Of a stretch of 64,000 nt of DNA, positions 46,630 to 57,748 are shown in pieces. Under the pieces are notes generated by a model. It saw only the letters and a list, made by a program, of their open reading frames with translations. It ran no database searches and was not told where the DNA came from. Within the stretch, counting starts at the first letter, position 1. Every line of letters begins with the position of its first letter. The stretch is from Protopterus annectens. Taxonomy: Eukaryota; Chordata; Ceratodontiformes; Protopteridae. Position numbers and translations under genes: made by a program. Location of the stretch: the NCBI RefSeq assembly GCF_019279795.1, contig NC_056745.1:1487606851-1487670850 (forward strand). The letters run 5' to 3'.

Positions 46630-49600
46630 TAGGTTCATAGGTGTGTATGAGGCTAATGGCCCTGGAGCCTTTACAAGCCTAGCCCATAGGATTACCCTGG
46701 CATTGTGCCACCCGACCTTAGTTCCCAGTGCCTTTGTCGAGTAGAGCCACTGGAGTGATCCCCAGGGTGAATTTTTTATTTCCCATCCACTCATCAAGAT
46801 TTCTCTTGAAGAGGGCCAGTGAGGTGCTCTGCTTGACTTGTATGGGGAGTCTATTCCATAGCATGGGCAGTTTCTGGGTTATGAACCTGTACCTCCAGCA
46901 TGCTCTGATTGTGGTAATGAGGTTGAGGTCTCTGGAGCATGTAGTGCAGAAGGAATGGGATTTCTTTAGATGTAGCATTTCTAACAGAGCTGGGTCAGAC
47001 ATGGCTTTGTAAGTCAAGCAGAGATCGCCTCTAAGTAGGCGATATCAGACAGAGAATAGTTGGATTTTTTTGAGTCTGTCCATATAGGACAAGTGTTTAA
47101 AGGCCTAGGATCCTCTTTGTGAGGTACTTTTGCGGCCTCTCCAGTTGTTGCAGGTGTTTAGTGAGATGCATGCCAAATGGGGCATTGTACTCGATGATTG
47201 GCCTAATGAGGGAGACAATGACCTCTTTCTTCCTGGATGCAAAACCCATAGTAATGAGATGTGCCACACAGAAGGACTTTCTGACCACAGTTGCAATGTG
47301 GTGGTCAAAAGAGAGGTTGCTGTCAACCTGTGTTCCCAGATCTCTTATAATGCCTTCTGTGTTCAGTGGACTACCATTAATGTGGTAATTCAAGGGAACC
47401 GGGTTTTTCCCAAGGGGGATGACAACACATATTTTGGCATTGAGCTTAAGGCTATGGTTCTGACACCAGTTGTTGATCTCATTGAGGCCTTTCTGTAGGA
47501 TGTCAGCATCAATTGGGGAGTTAACAATAGCTCCCAACTTGCAATCGTCTATGAACTTTGTCAGCCAGAGTCCCTTTGTGTTGGTTTGGACTTCAGAGAA
47601 GTAGATAACAAACAGGAGAGGACCCAGGACTGAACCCTGTGGGACTCCACTCGTGACTGGTCATCAGTCCGACTTGGAGTCAGCTACTTTCATACTGTGG
47701 GTTCTGTCTGAGAGCCAGTTTGCAACCCAACTAGTGATATAGTGGTTAATGCCTAGCTTAATGAGTTTTTCTATGATTCCTGAGTGGGGAATGGTATCAA
47801 AGGCCTTGGCCAGATCAAGGTAGGCTGTATGAACCACCTTGCCTTCATCCACAGCTCTGGTGACTGACTCAAAGAAGACAACCAAGTTAAGCAGGCATGA
47901 TCTACCCTTCACAAAACCAAACTGTGTAAGATCCAGAGTTTGGAGATTCCCTACATCCTTGTTTATTAGGTCAATGATGATGCATTCCATAGCTTTGCAT
48001 ATCAGACTCATCAGGCTAATTGGGTGATTATTCCCGGGGTCTGTAGTCATTCCTCCTTTGTGGAGAGGGATGACTGTAGCAGTGCGCCATTCAGTAGGGA
48101 CAAAGCCTGAGGTGAGGCTGTGATTGAACAGGGCACACAGGTGAGGTGCCAGTTCACTCTGTAGTTCATGTAGAACACAGCCAGGGATATTGTCAGGTCA
48201 CATAGAAGCTGTATCCTTGGCTTGGACAGTGCTGTTTTAACCTGTACAGCAGTAATACTGGGTGCCTGGCAATCTTCTGGTATTGTGATTGGTCCTTTGG
48301 GGGAGGGTAAAGTTAGCAGTGAATCTGTCGGCCAGTATATTGGCAATATCTGTTGGCTCAGTATAGGAGGTACCATTGTGCAGTAGCGCATAGTAAATCT
48401 GGGTATTTCCATGGAAATTCTTTAAATAATTATAAAAGGCCTTGTGGTTGTCTTTACTATCCACTGCAATTCTGTTTTCATAGCTAGCTTTAGAGGATTT
48501 GATGAGGGATCTCAACCTTTTGTTGAGGCTGATAAGGAAGTTTTTCCAGTCTTGGGACTTCACCTTATTCCGCATCAGTTTCCTCCTTCTGTTGTAGAGT
48601 TTGTTTATGGCAGGTGACCACCAGATTGGCTTCCTTTTTTTTTTGAGGAGAGTGTCTTGGTTCTATTGGGTATGGCGAGATCCATGCATTTGTGTATGTG
48701 TTCGTACAGTGCATCGGTGTATGATTCGGCAGTCATGCAACTATTCTCCATTTGCATGGGTGTCATGAAGTTAGCCACCTCTGTTCTTAGGAGCCCAAAG
48801 TTAGCTTTGGAGAAGTTTTTCATGGTGGTTACCTTTGTGGTGGTGGAGATCGGAGGAATTTGGATTTCCAAGATGATCAGTTTGTGGTTGGATCTAACCA
48901 GGTAGAAGTTTTGTATTGGTGTAGAGCAACGGTCGCCCATGTTAGTAATGACCAGGTCAAGGATGTTGCTACCTCTAGTGGGGGTAAGAACGAGCTGGTC
49001 CAGGCCATTGGAATTAATGAATTCCAGAAAGCATTGGGCAAGTGTATTGGTACATAAGTAGTTTTTCCAGTTAATGGAGGGGTAATTGAAGTCGCTCAAT
49101 ATGAGAGTGTTAGGTATGACCCTAATATTCTCCAGGGTGCTTAGAAAGGTGGAGTGTGAGTCTTGGGACATGGTTGGGGGCCTATAGAAGGCTATGACCT
49201 GAATCGCTGTCTCACCCAATGTTAGCTGTACCTGAAGTATCTCAGATGCGTGATGTTGGGCTACCAGTCTGGAGGTGTGCGCATCCTTTATGAATATGGA
49301 AACATCATCACCTTTGGAGCTTCAGTCCAAGTTCTGGGGCCAAAAGGTGAGGAATGAGTTATAGCCTGGTAGTGCAGGGGTGTTTTCTGCTGCCTTGAGC
49401 CAGATCTCTGTTGCAGCACAAATGTAGATGTTCTCCATTTTAAGGAATGTTTCAAGTGAGTGCAGTTTGAGATTTAGACTTCTAGCGTTGAGCAGCATGG
49501 CCCCTCAGATTGCATTTGTTTGTAGCTGTTATGGTGGTAATTTGGTCTTTGGAACACCGCATAAAAAGGCACTATAGGGGTTGCAAGAGCCTTTGCCAGT

Positions 49601-49757
49601 ATCCGGAAGCCCAGGCGTTACAGATGCAGGCCATCTCTGGCAAAGCATTGAGGTCTGTCAGTCATGTCATTCCAGGCAGACAGATACTGGATCCCCTTAG
49701 AGAGACACCAGAAACTTAGCCAATTGTTGAAATCAATCATTTTCTGCTTGTCATAGT
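46630..49757 (-). mobile_element. CR1 copy G, 5' truncated within ORF1
   Basis: Minus strand: 3' end at 46630 (reverse complement CACCTATGAACCTATG), C-terminal domain at 46718-47017, RT at about 47100-48050, linker and endonuclease up to about 49500. ORF2 starts with MLLNARSLNLKLHSLE near 49498. The end of ORF1 (49560-49757) keeps IDFNNWLSFWCLSKG, CLSAWNDM-like and FARDGLHL, i.e. the last SGNH block. Block C of the RT has decayed to FIDDCKLG (47544-47555). Many frameshifts and stops are present, so it is older than B, C and E. Confidence 0.9.
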
Positions 49758-50114
49758 AGATATGATATGTCTGCGAGTCTGGGAATCTACATATGTACAC
49801 AGATGACGGTGTCATAGATCATTGCAGCTACTCTGACTGCTTTAAATAGGCATTATTCTATTAACACGTGATGGTTCAGTGACAAGCCCAGGTAGTTATA
49901 GGCCAGTGGTGTGTGTGTGTGTGTGTGTGTTAGAATCATACTTGTATGCTAATTCTTCTTCCTGGGAGAGAGGCAGAGAAGTATACACTTTTCTAATTGC
50001 TCCTAGTAAAGGCTGGGTACAACCGCAAATGCTGAATGAATGAGAGGTGTAGGCAGCGTAAAGATATTGCCACAGTTTATGTTCTCTGAAAGAAAGGTGG
50101 AAAATGAGAGCAGG
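49758..50114. other. Unassigned stretch with (GT)n
   Basis: A (GT)n tract of about 12 units lies at 49908-49931. Nothing else is recognised. Confidence 0.5.
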
Positions 50115-50400
50115 GGCCACACCTTGTCTGCACTGAGCCTCGTTGTAGAGGGCCACACCTTGTCTGCACTGAGCGTCATTGTAGAGGGCCACACCTTGTC
50201 TGCATTGAGCCTCGTTGTAGAGGGCCACACCTTGTCTGCATTGAGCCTCGTTATAGAGGGCCGCACCTTGTCTGCATTGAGCCTCGTTGTAGAGGGCCAC
50301 ACCTTGTCTGCATTGAGCCTCGTTGTAGAGGGCCACACCTTGTCTGCATTGAGCCTCATTATAGAGGGCCGCACCTTGTCTGCATTGAGCCTCATTGCAT
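50115..50400 (+). repeat. 36-bp minisatellite, about 8 copies
   Basis: The unit contains GGCCACACCTTGTCTGCATT and GAGCCTCGTTGTAGA. Because 36 is divisible by three and the unit lacks stops in several frames, long open frames appear on both strands (e.g. 50040-50510 plus, 49896-50440 minus). These are repeat artefacts. Confidence 0.95.
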
Positions 50401-50859
50401 ATGGCCTTCTGGTGTTGGAAGAATTTTTTTCCTGCCTCATTAAGTTGTTGTCACCTCAAGCCATCTTCAGAATCATACCAGCAGCTGTCCGGGACAGGAA
50501 TATGATATAAAGGAACATGAGCAGGCGGGAATGTATAAATATTAGGAACTGATGAAGGATCAGCAATAAAACATGAACAAATACAAACAAAAGTCAGTAA
50601 GGAATGTTTTAGAAGACTAACATTAATACAGTGGTCTGTGAAAAGGAAACAAAAATAGTATTAATCATTGAAATTGCTTCAACCAGTGATTACAGTGTCA
50701 TGCGTACAGAGAGACACGGAGTCATACAATTTCAGGATTTGCAAGCAGAAATGAGGGCAATGTGGAAGATGGATACATAGACAGTAGTAGGAGGAGCAAG
50801 GGGTCTCATAAAAAAGAATTTACAATTGTATTTAAATATGTTACTGATACATTCTAATC
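50401..50859. other. Unassigned stretch
   Basis: No gene or repeat recognised. Confidence 0.4.
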
Positions 50860-51081
50860 CATGGTGGTGGTGCTGCGGTAGCATTGTCGCCTCACAGTAA
50901 GAAGTTGTCTGGTTCGATTCTCAGCTAGAGCGTCTTCTGCGTGGAGACATGCGTGAATGGGCGTACCTTCGTTGAAGGTTGTGCGTCAGGGCTGGCAGCT
51001 CAGCACGTAAAAATCAACTACCAATCATTAGCGGACCGCCGGAGTCTGCTGTGGCGACCCCTAACCGGGAAAAGCCGAAAG

Positions 51082-51083
<2 letters not shown>
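50860..51083 (+). mobile_element. tRNA-derived SINE, short subfamily (copy S5)
   Basis: Head GTGGTGGTGCTGCGGTAGCA, B box GGTTCGATTCTCAG, then directly GTGGAGACATGCGTGAATGG (middle block deleted as in S2). The tail is GCGACCCCTAACCGGGAAAA GCCGAAAGA, running into an (AC)n tract. The intact B box and tail suggest a relatively young copy. Confidence 0.9.

Positions 51084-51122
<39 letters not shown>
51084..51122 (+). repeat. (AC)n microsatellite at a SINE tail
   Basis: About 19 AC units grown directly from the 3' end of SINE S5. Confidence 0.95.
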
Positions 51123-51124
<2 letters not shown>

Positions 51125-53035
51125 GATACATGTAATTCTGTTTGAATTACAGAAGGAGTCAGTTCTGGGGACATTGTGGGTGCTGCAAAGCACTTCTGGC
51201 TGACATCAGAGATTGAAACAATACTAATTTCATAAACTTTAATCGTACTTTGACTTAGGAATGCGGTACATTCCCATCATGGTACTAGAAACCTAAAACA
51301 CTTGGGGAAATTAAACCGAGTGAAGCCACATTACCCTGAAGAAATGTCTATCATGGGGGAGGAGTTGTGGAAGCTCTTGGCTCATATTGGATGAAGTAAG
51401 TTAATGACAGAAGTCAGAGGTTGGTATTAATCAGCCATGACCAGAACTGTGAGTTGAGGGTTCGTATACAGTAGAGTAGGTCTGCAAGATGGTAGAGAGA
51501 CCATAAAGAATAGCAATAAAAATGTACAAGTTCATGAAGTAGGTAAAAAAGGGAACCATCTCTGAATGTGAAGAAAAACACAGACAAAAGCTCCTGTCTT
51601 GGTGAAAGCTTGCAGTGCTGAGATAGTGGTTATTATAAAGCATGCAAAAAGTAGTGAAAGAAGGAAAACAGGTGCCTTTTGTTCTAACTGCGTTCAGCAG
51701 ATATACATTCAGTAAATGTACAATACGCAGTATCCAAAGTCAAAGGTAAATGCAATGCATGTGGATATTTTAGAGAATTCACTGAAGCAGGATGTTTCTG
51801 AAAGGCAGACAGAAACTATGATGCATAAAGAAAACCCATGCAGATATGGAGAGGCCATGGAGAATCCACACAATATCTGGTGATCAGGATAAAAACCATA
51901 GAACTGTGAGGCAGAAACTGTGTCCTGGCCTTTCAGAAAATGCACATACAAGGGCACTTCCACTTCCATTTTAGTCTTATAGTCAGGAGAGAACATGTGA
52001 GCTCTCTCATCTTTACAGAAACACTCCAGTGAAGGTGGTATGTAAAATATGGTGACAGTCAAATGCATCTATGCAGTCATACAGAGCATAACAAATATGT
52101 AGTACAACATGTACGGTGTGGTCATTCAGAAGTATGGCCATATTAGTCTAAGTACAGCAAATAAAGTAACCATAATAGTAAAACAGTATGCATATAACCA
52201 AAGTGCATCATCCGAATGTTTTCCTGCACTGAAAAAAATACTTCCCTTCAAACATAAGATTAGAAAGTACAGTTTTAATATGCATATTCAGTATTGTGAA
52301 GTTGATAAAAACTGATTTCTTCAAGAAGCATGTAATTGTAACTCATTCTAAAGACAAATTAAGAAATACAAGACTGTAATACAGTTTAGTAACACTGAAT
52401 AAACTCACAGAAGTACAAGGGCACATGAAATTAATAGCAAGTGCTGAAAAAAAGATAACAGGGATTTACAGCACTGACTGCACAGGAAACTAACTATATA
52501 CAGATATAATGCTTGAGTAAAGAAGGGGATAAGTGAAGCTACAGTAAAAAGGTTGGAGAGTAACCTAATATTTTGAAATAACTACACTGGAGAAGAGGAC
52601 AGGTTTTGCAACTGAAAGTGAATATAGGAAGTTGGCTGAATGAGGCAAAACCCATGGCTGTTTCATAACTAAAAAACAGGATATCTTGCACCAGTTATGT
52701 ACAGTATGAACAAGGCAGATAGGAACTGCATGGCAAATAGGGTTATTGCACAAAGATGGCAATGTTGAACAGTGACAAAATTAAAAGGTAGATGTAGTAG
52801 ATGAATGAATAAATAAATTGAATGTAATGAATAGAGGAAATAAGGGGTAAAATCAGTATATAATGTAAATATTACTTACATTCAAATCATTATACAAGTG
52901 TAAATATGATATGCACAGACATCTAAAATAGTGCATTAGATGAAAAAAATGAAAGAAAATCTGTACTTCTATACTCCAAACCACATAATACCCAATGCCC
53001 CTGTAGGTGTCACATTTACGAATACTGGGGCAAAA
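51123..53035. other. Unassigned AT-rich stretch
   Basis: No gene or repeat recognised. Short open frames show no motif. Confidence 0.4.
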
Positions 53036-53436
53036 ATCTCTGCTTAACATACAAGGCCATGTCAAACCCAGAGCTGTTGGACATGCTACACTTAAAGAAA
53101 TCCCAATCCCTCAGAGACGTACGCTCCAGGAATCTAAACCTTATCATCACAATGACGAAACATGCTGGAGGGATAGGTTCCTGACCCAGGGACTCCCCAG
53201 ACTCTGGAATAGACTGCCCATACATGTCAAGCAGAGCGCCTCTTTGGCCCTCTTCAAAAGGAACCTTGACGATTGGATGGGAGAAAGGAAATTCACCCCA
53301 GGGATCACGTCAGTAGCCCTGCTAGACAGGGGTCCAGGGAAGTAAATAGTGTGGGAAGAACTAGCCGGGGAATTGTTATGGCTAGGCTTGTATAGGCCCT
53401 AGGGCCGATAGTCTAGTACCAACCTATGAACCTATA
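53036..53436 (+). mobile_element. Young CR1 copy I, strongly 5' truncated
   Basis: It starts inside the C-terminal domain of ORF2 (CLTYKAMSNPELLDMLHLKK), passes a frameshift near 53150, then reads TCWRDRFLTQGLPRLWNRLP and FKRNLDDWMGERKFTPG to the stop at about 53345. It ends with GGCCCTAGGGCCGATAG and ACCTATGAACCTATAA, followed by an A-rich run. It is nearly identical to copies B and E over this stretch. Confidence 0.92.
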
Positions 53437-55517
53437 AAAGGACAAAAAAAAAAAAAAAGAATGGCTTAGGCTGTAGCATGAGCCATGAACGTGACAATGT
53501 AGTGAAGGACTTGCTTCAAAAACTAGCCAGAACAAAACAAAGCTAATATGTTTAGTAGTAAAAAAGAATATAATGCAACTTATGTTGAGGTTACAAAGAT
53601 AGGTTTCTTTATTTATTTATTGAGTGACTTGAGTGATTGGTTTTCTGATCCCTGCTGACCACTGAGGTTTATGCGTCCATTCATTCCGTGGAGGCTAAAA
53701 CTTTCAGTCCATTCATTCCAGTGGCGTAAGAGCTGAGCAGACTGCTAGTGGCAGACATCATCAGTATTTCAGGAGGGGTCCTCTCTACCTAATCCCTCCT
53801 CCCTTTAGCAGCTTGTGAGCTCTACCATTGCTCCTCACAGAGGGTGCACACATGCTACAACACATGCTTGCCCCCTTGTAAATGGTACAGCACTGGAGAA
53901 TCGATTCACTGGGCTCATTGCTGAAGGTGATGTACCTGTGTACCTGTACTCCTGCAGGAGTCCTCACTGCAGTGGGCTGAGCTGCAAGCCTTTCTCCAGA
54001 AAGGGAAAGCTGGCATTGGATGCTAACCTGTGTCTACCTCTATCCAGTCCCTCCAATACCCATTCCACAGTTCAAAAGCAGGTTGTGGGGAAGAGAGTCA
54101 GGGATTTATCCCTCTACTCCGTGGGGCCTGGCCAAGTAAACATATATTCTGATGTCCATAAATGCTTTGCTTGTCTAGTCTACCTCTTCTCCTACCTAGT
54201 GTATATGCTGCAGTGTCTTCTTCCAATGACATATTTTTCCCCACCTTTATAAGAATTGCTTTTGTGTGTATCCTATGCATTCTTTCATTACTTTTGACAC
54301 TATCATCTGCTTAGGAAAGCTGTTCTCATAATTTTTCACCATTCATCTGCAGTAATGCTTCTCTGAATTGTCATCATTCTATGTCCATGCCATGACACCT
54401 TGATTAACACATTTATTTTTCTTTTGAAAACAAAGAGATACCCAGTAGGACTGTATGAATTTGTAATGGCTGGTTGGTAATTAAATTATGTGATTTATTT
54501 AATTTCCTGTTCTCTACAGTTTTAAATTATGTATATTAGTCTCTCCCAAGGGCTTACCTGGTGACTTCAGGTTATTTTGAGCATTAGGTGTTCTATTCCT
54601 GCCATTATCCAGTGAGCTGCGAAATGTAGCTCCACGGACTGTTGTAAGTAGACTGCAAGTGTTACAACAAGTTAAATTTTCAAGTGAAATTTGAAAGCCA
54701 TCATCCAGCCGGCCTTCTCTGAATCTCATGCAATTTTCAGCAGTGAATGAGTCAAATTTATTTCACTTCCTGATTTCCCTGGTTATGTAACTGGTTGTAC
54801 ATGACTGAGCATCTGAATGGAGAGAGAGAGTAAATCTCACTGGCATATGTCTGAAATTTGAAAATTATCCTTGCGTCTTGATTCATTGCATGTCTGAGAG
54901 AGAGTAATGTTAACTTTCTTTGCTTCTCAGGCCTACTGGCATTTGTGCCTGTATGGAAACAGGTAGACATTATGGAGCCCATGTGCGTGGCTGCTCTGTT
55001 TCCTGGCACCTGACCTGGCATCTTGCCTTTCAAAATGTTTTAAACTGTTCTAAAATATTTGACTATTGTTGAAGCATTTGTTTGGATGAGGGCTGTTTGA
55101 GAAAATTTCCTGTGAATGTTTGCAAGCTGAAAGTGTTCTTCCACAACATTATTTTCAGCTTTGATTTCTTTGATCTCGATGAGCATTTAGTCAGTGAGTT
55201 TTTGGTAATTTTGACTTGTCTGATTCTTTGTCAAGTAAGAAGTGATGCTAATAAAAGGCTTGAATGTCAGACAAGTGAGGCACGTTTCATACAACGCAGT
55301 CTTTATTTCATTTTTTGTTCACATTGACTGTGGCATTTCTCTTGGTATTGCTCTGATATTTGGAGTTCTTTTTAGTGAAGAGACCAGGTTTTCTGTAATT
55401 TTTATTTGTGCTTCATGTCCTGGTTTGCCTTCATTCATGTGCACAAAATGCTTGAACTCCTGGTCTTGGAGTAGAACATCCTGCCCAGTATCTCAGTGAG
55501 CTTTATGACCTTACGTA
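53437..55517. other. Unassigned stretch with one candidate minus-strand exon
   Basis: Mostly featureless. See the separate entry for 54558-54718. Confidence 0.4.
54558..54718 (-). other. Candidate host-gene exon (unidentified)
   Basis: On the minus strand a 161-base segment lies between an acceptor-like GAGATTCAG and a strong donor, CACCAG followed by GTAAGCCC. One frame is open across the whole segment (EGRLDDGFQISLENLTCC at the start, NAQNNLKSP at the end), giving about 53 codons. The translation does not resemble any repeat in the window and is more protein-like than the neighbouring frames. Against it: the polypyrimidine tract is weak and I do not recognise the protein. Treat as a hypothesis. 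Confidence 0.3.
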
Positions 55518-55645
55518 GGGTCATAGGTAGGTACTAGGCTATCTGCTCGAAGGCATTTATAAGCCTAGCCAGAATGTGTTGGCTTTTGTCACCCCCTTAG
55601 ATTAGTTCCCCGTGTCTCTGTCCAGCAGAGCCACTGAACTGAATA
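55518..55645 (-). mobile_element. CR1 3' fragment, copy H
   Basis: The reverse complement of GTCATAGGTAGGTACTAGG is the CR1 end. The hairpin core is reduced to TGCCTTCGAGCA with its outer stem AGGCTT/AGCCTA intact. The fragment runs only about 100 bases into the end of ORF2. Confidence 0.85.
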
Positions 55646-56456
55646 GATTCTTAGACTACATTGAAGCCCAAGGCCTCAGTTGTGGAGTAGCTGTTCAGCT
55701 CTTTGTTTACCCTACAGTGTGAAGTACCATGGATGGGGCATATCTCATAGAATGTTACCTAGCTCTTCCTCCATTACCTCGTGCTCTTCAGGTACTACTC
55801 TGGTCCTAACTTCATTTAGACCATTGACCTCTGCATGGACAGGTACACTGAATTTCAATATTTTTTAACTACTACTTTGATTCTGAGGATTGGTTGCCTG
55901 TTCAGCTTGCAATGAAAACGAGAACAGAAGCTTTCGAGGGGTATTAGATACTAATTGTGATGTTTACATTTAGGGGCAATCAGCAAAAACAGTGCATTAC
56001 TATGTTGGAGCATCTGAGGTCCCATTGCATGACTAAACCAATGATCTTGTTGTGACCTGAGAGACTTATCTACTATTTGTCATATGACTTAATAGGTGCC
56101 TGTTTTTTGATAGCCACCCAGTTGCTGTGATTTCTTAATGACTTGAAACATTTTTATTTTGATAATCAACTAAACATCAAATAAAAATGTATTTAAAGAG
56201 CAATAACTGTGCCCTGTTTGTCTCCATTTGAGATAATGACAGCTCATCCAGAGCCTTTTCTTAAATAAGACAGCAGTGGGTGGAGGGTACCCTGAGCTGT
56301 TTAGTATGAAGACGATGAGCATTTAAGCACAGAGAGAAAGGTAGATGGAGCATTAAACCACAATATGAAGTAGCTGTACTGTAGAGTGAGCATTCCGGAA
56401 ATGGAAGATAAAGGTGTGTGTACAGTTCCACCATGGAAGTTCAAGTAACATCTGGC
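55646..56456. other. Unassigned stretch
   Basis: No gene or repeat recognised. Confidence 0.4.
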
Positions 56457-56472
56457 TGAATCTGCAAAATGC

Positions 56473-56697
56473 AACAAAAAACGAAAACAAAGCTCCGTTC
56501 AAACCAACAAAAAGGTCTTTAATGATGCTTAAAATCCACCAAGTTGAGCGCTTTCGTCTGCCCTAAGCAGACTTCATCAGGGCAGACGAAAGCGCTCAAC
56601 TTGGTGGATTTTAAGCATCATTAAAGACCTTTTTGTTGGTTTGAACGGAACTTCGTTTTCGTTTTTTGTTGCAGTTTGGCTATCTCTATATTTGTGT
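56473..56697. mobile_element. Penelope-like terminus pair (compact palindrome) with 16-bp target duplication
   Basis: A 225-bp insertion flanked by TGAATCTGCAAAATGC at 56457-56472 and 56698-56713. Two nearly perfect arms of about 90 bp meet at a centre that on the minus strand reads CTGATGA, A, GTCTGC, TTAGG, GCAGAC, GAAAGCGCTC. This matches a hammerhead-like core in layout (CTGATGA, helix II, GAAA), with one extra A before helix II. The right end carries GTTTGGCTATCTCTATAT beyond the arm. No coding sequence. Very low divergence between arms suggests a recent insertion. Confidence 0.72.
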
Positions 56698-56713
56698 TGA
56701 ATCTGCAAAATGC

Positions 56714-57748
56714 CATAGCCATTATCCTGATAAATAAAAAGTGAGGTGGGCAAGTCTTGCCCCTGTACCCTTCATGAGAGGTTTACCCCACCACTCCCCT
56801 TACTTTTATATACCACCTCTGTGTTTGCAACCCCAGAAAAAATGAAAAAGTTAAAGGAAACTGTGAATCATAGCTGGTTCTGTAATGCAAACAACACTGG
56901 CAATTTTTTCCTAATGCAAACACCCACTGAAGAGTTGCAGTCCATTATGTGATCGACTTTACTGATGATAGAACAATCAACAGTAATTGCAGAGAAGGCT
57001 TGTGATGATGTTACAAAAGGCATAATAAGGGATAAACATGAATGTGTCAAAGAAATTGCACAGTGTAAAGCAATTTATATTATTTGCTAGGATAGTTTTT
57101 ATATATTTTTTCTGTGACAGTTCACTTGACTGTAAGCAAATAGGGGTACGTATGGTGGAGTAAAACACTATGTAAACAAAAAAAGAAAGCACACTTGATT
57201 TATCAGAATGCTTTGAACTATTTCTAGGGTAAACATTCCCACTTTTTATTTTTTTATTTTTATTTTATTTAACATTTGTTGACCGGGAAAGTCAAGACTT
57301 TTGACTTTGATCTTTCACTGTATAGCCCTGCAAATGAGTTCTAAACTAGACAACAGGGCTAAGTGGAAAAGCTATGAGATAGTACTCCTATGTCAATTAT
57401 ACACATGATGACTAAAGTTTAGCAGCTCATAGCAGTTTATTAGTACAAAAACAACTGCTAGTAAAAATCCTACTTCTTGTTAGTAAAAAAAAATGTTTTG
57501 TAATGATATAAATTATAACTGATAGTCATAAACCTAATAACTTAATGACTCTACAGACATTGTACTCAACTGTAAAACACCAGCTCCTGTGATCTGACAC
57601 ACAGAGCTCTGGATACAAAAGCAGGTCCGTGCTATAGGTGTTTGGACTACTCAGTAATCCGAATATTCCCAAGCAGCCATGCCTCTCCTTTCACTATCCC
57701 ATAATGCCTTGCTTCTCTTTCCTCTGCGGTTCTTGCACAGCATGAGCA
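56714..57748. other. Unassigned stretch with a LINE tail trace
   Basis: Minus strand at about 57250-57300 shows TTTCCCGGTCAACAAATG and an A/T-rich tail, the end of the L2/Rex-like LINE. Otherwise nothing is recognised. Confidence 0.45.

Noticed and set aside
49896..50510. Long overlapping open frames on both strands (145-156 codons)
   Set aside because: They run across the 36-bp minisatellite; a unit divisible by three and free of stops gives open frames on both strands by construction.
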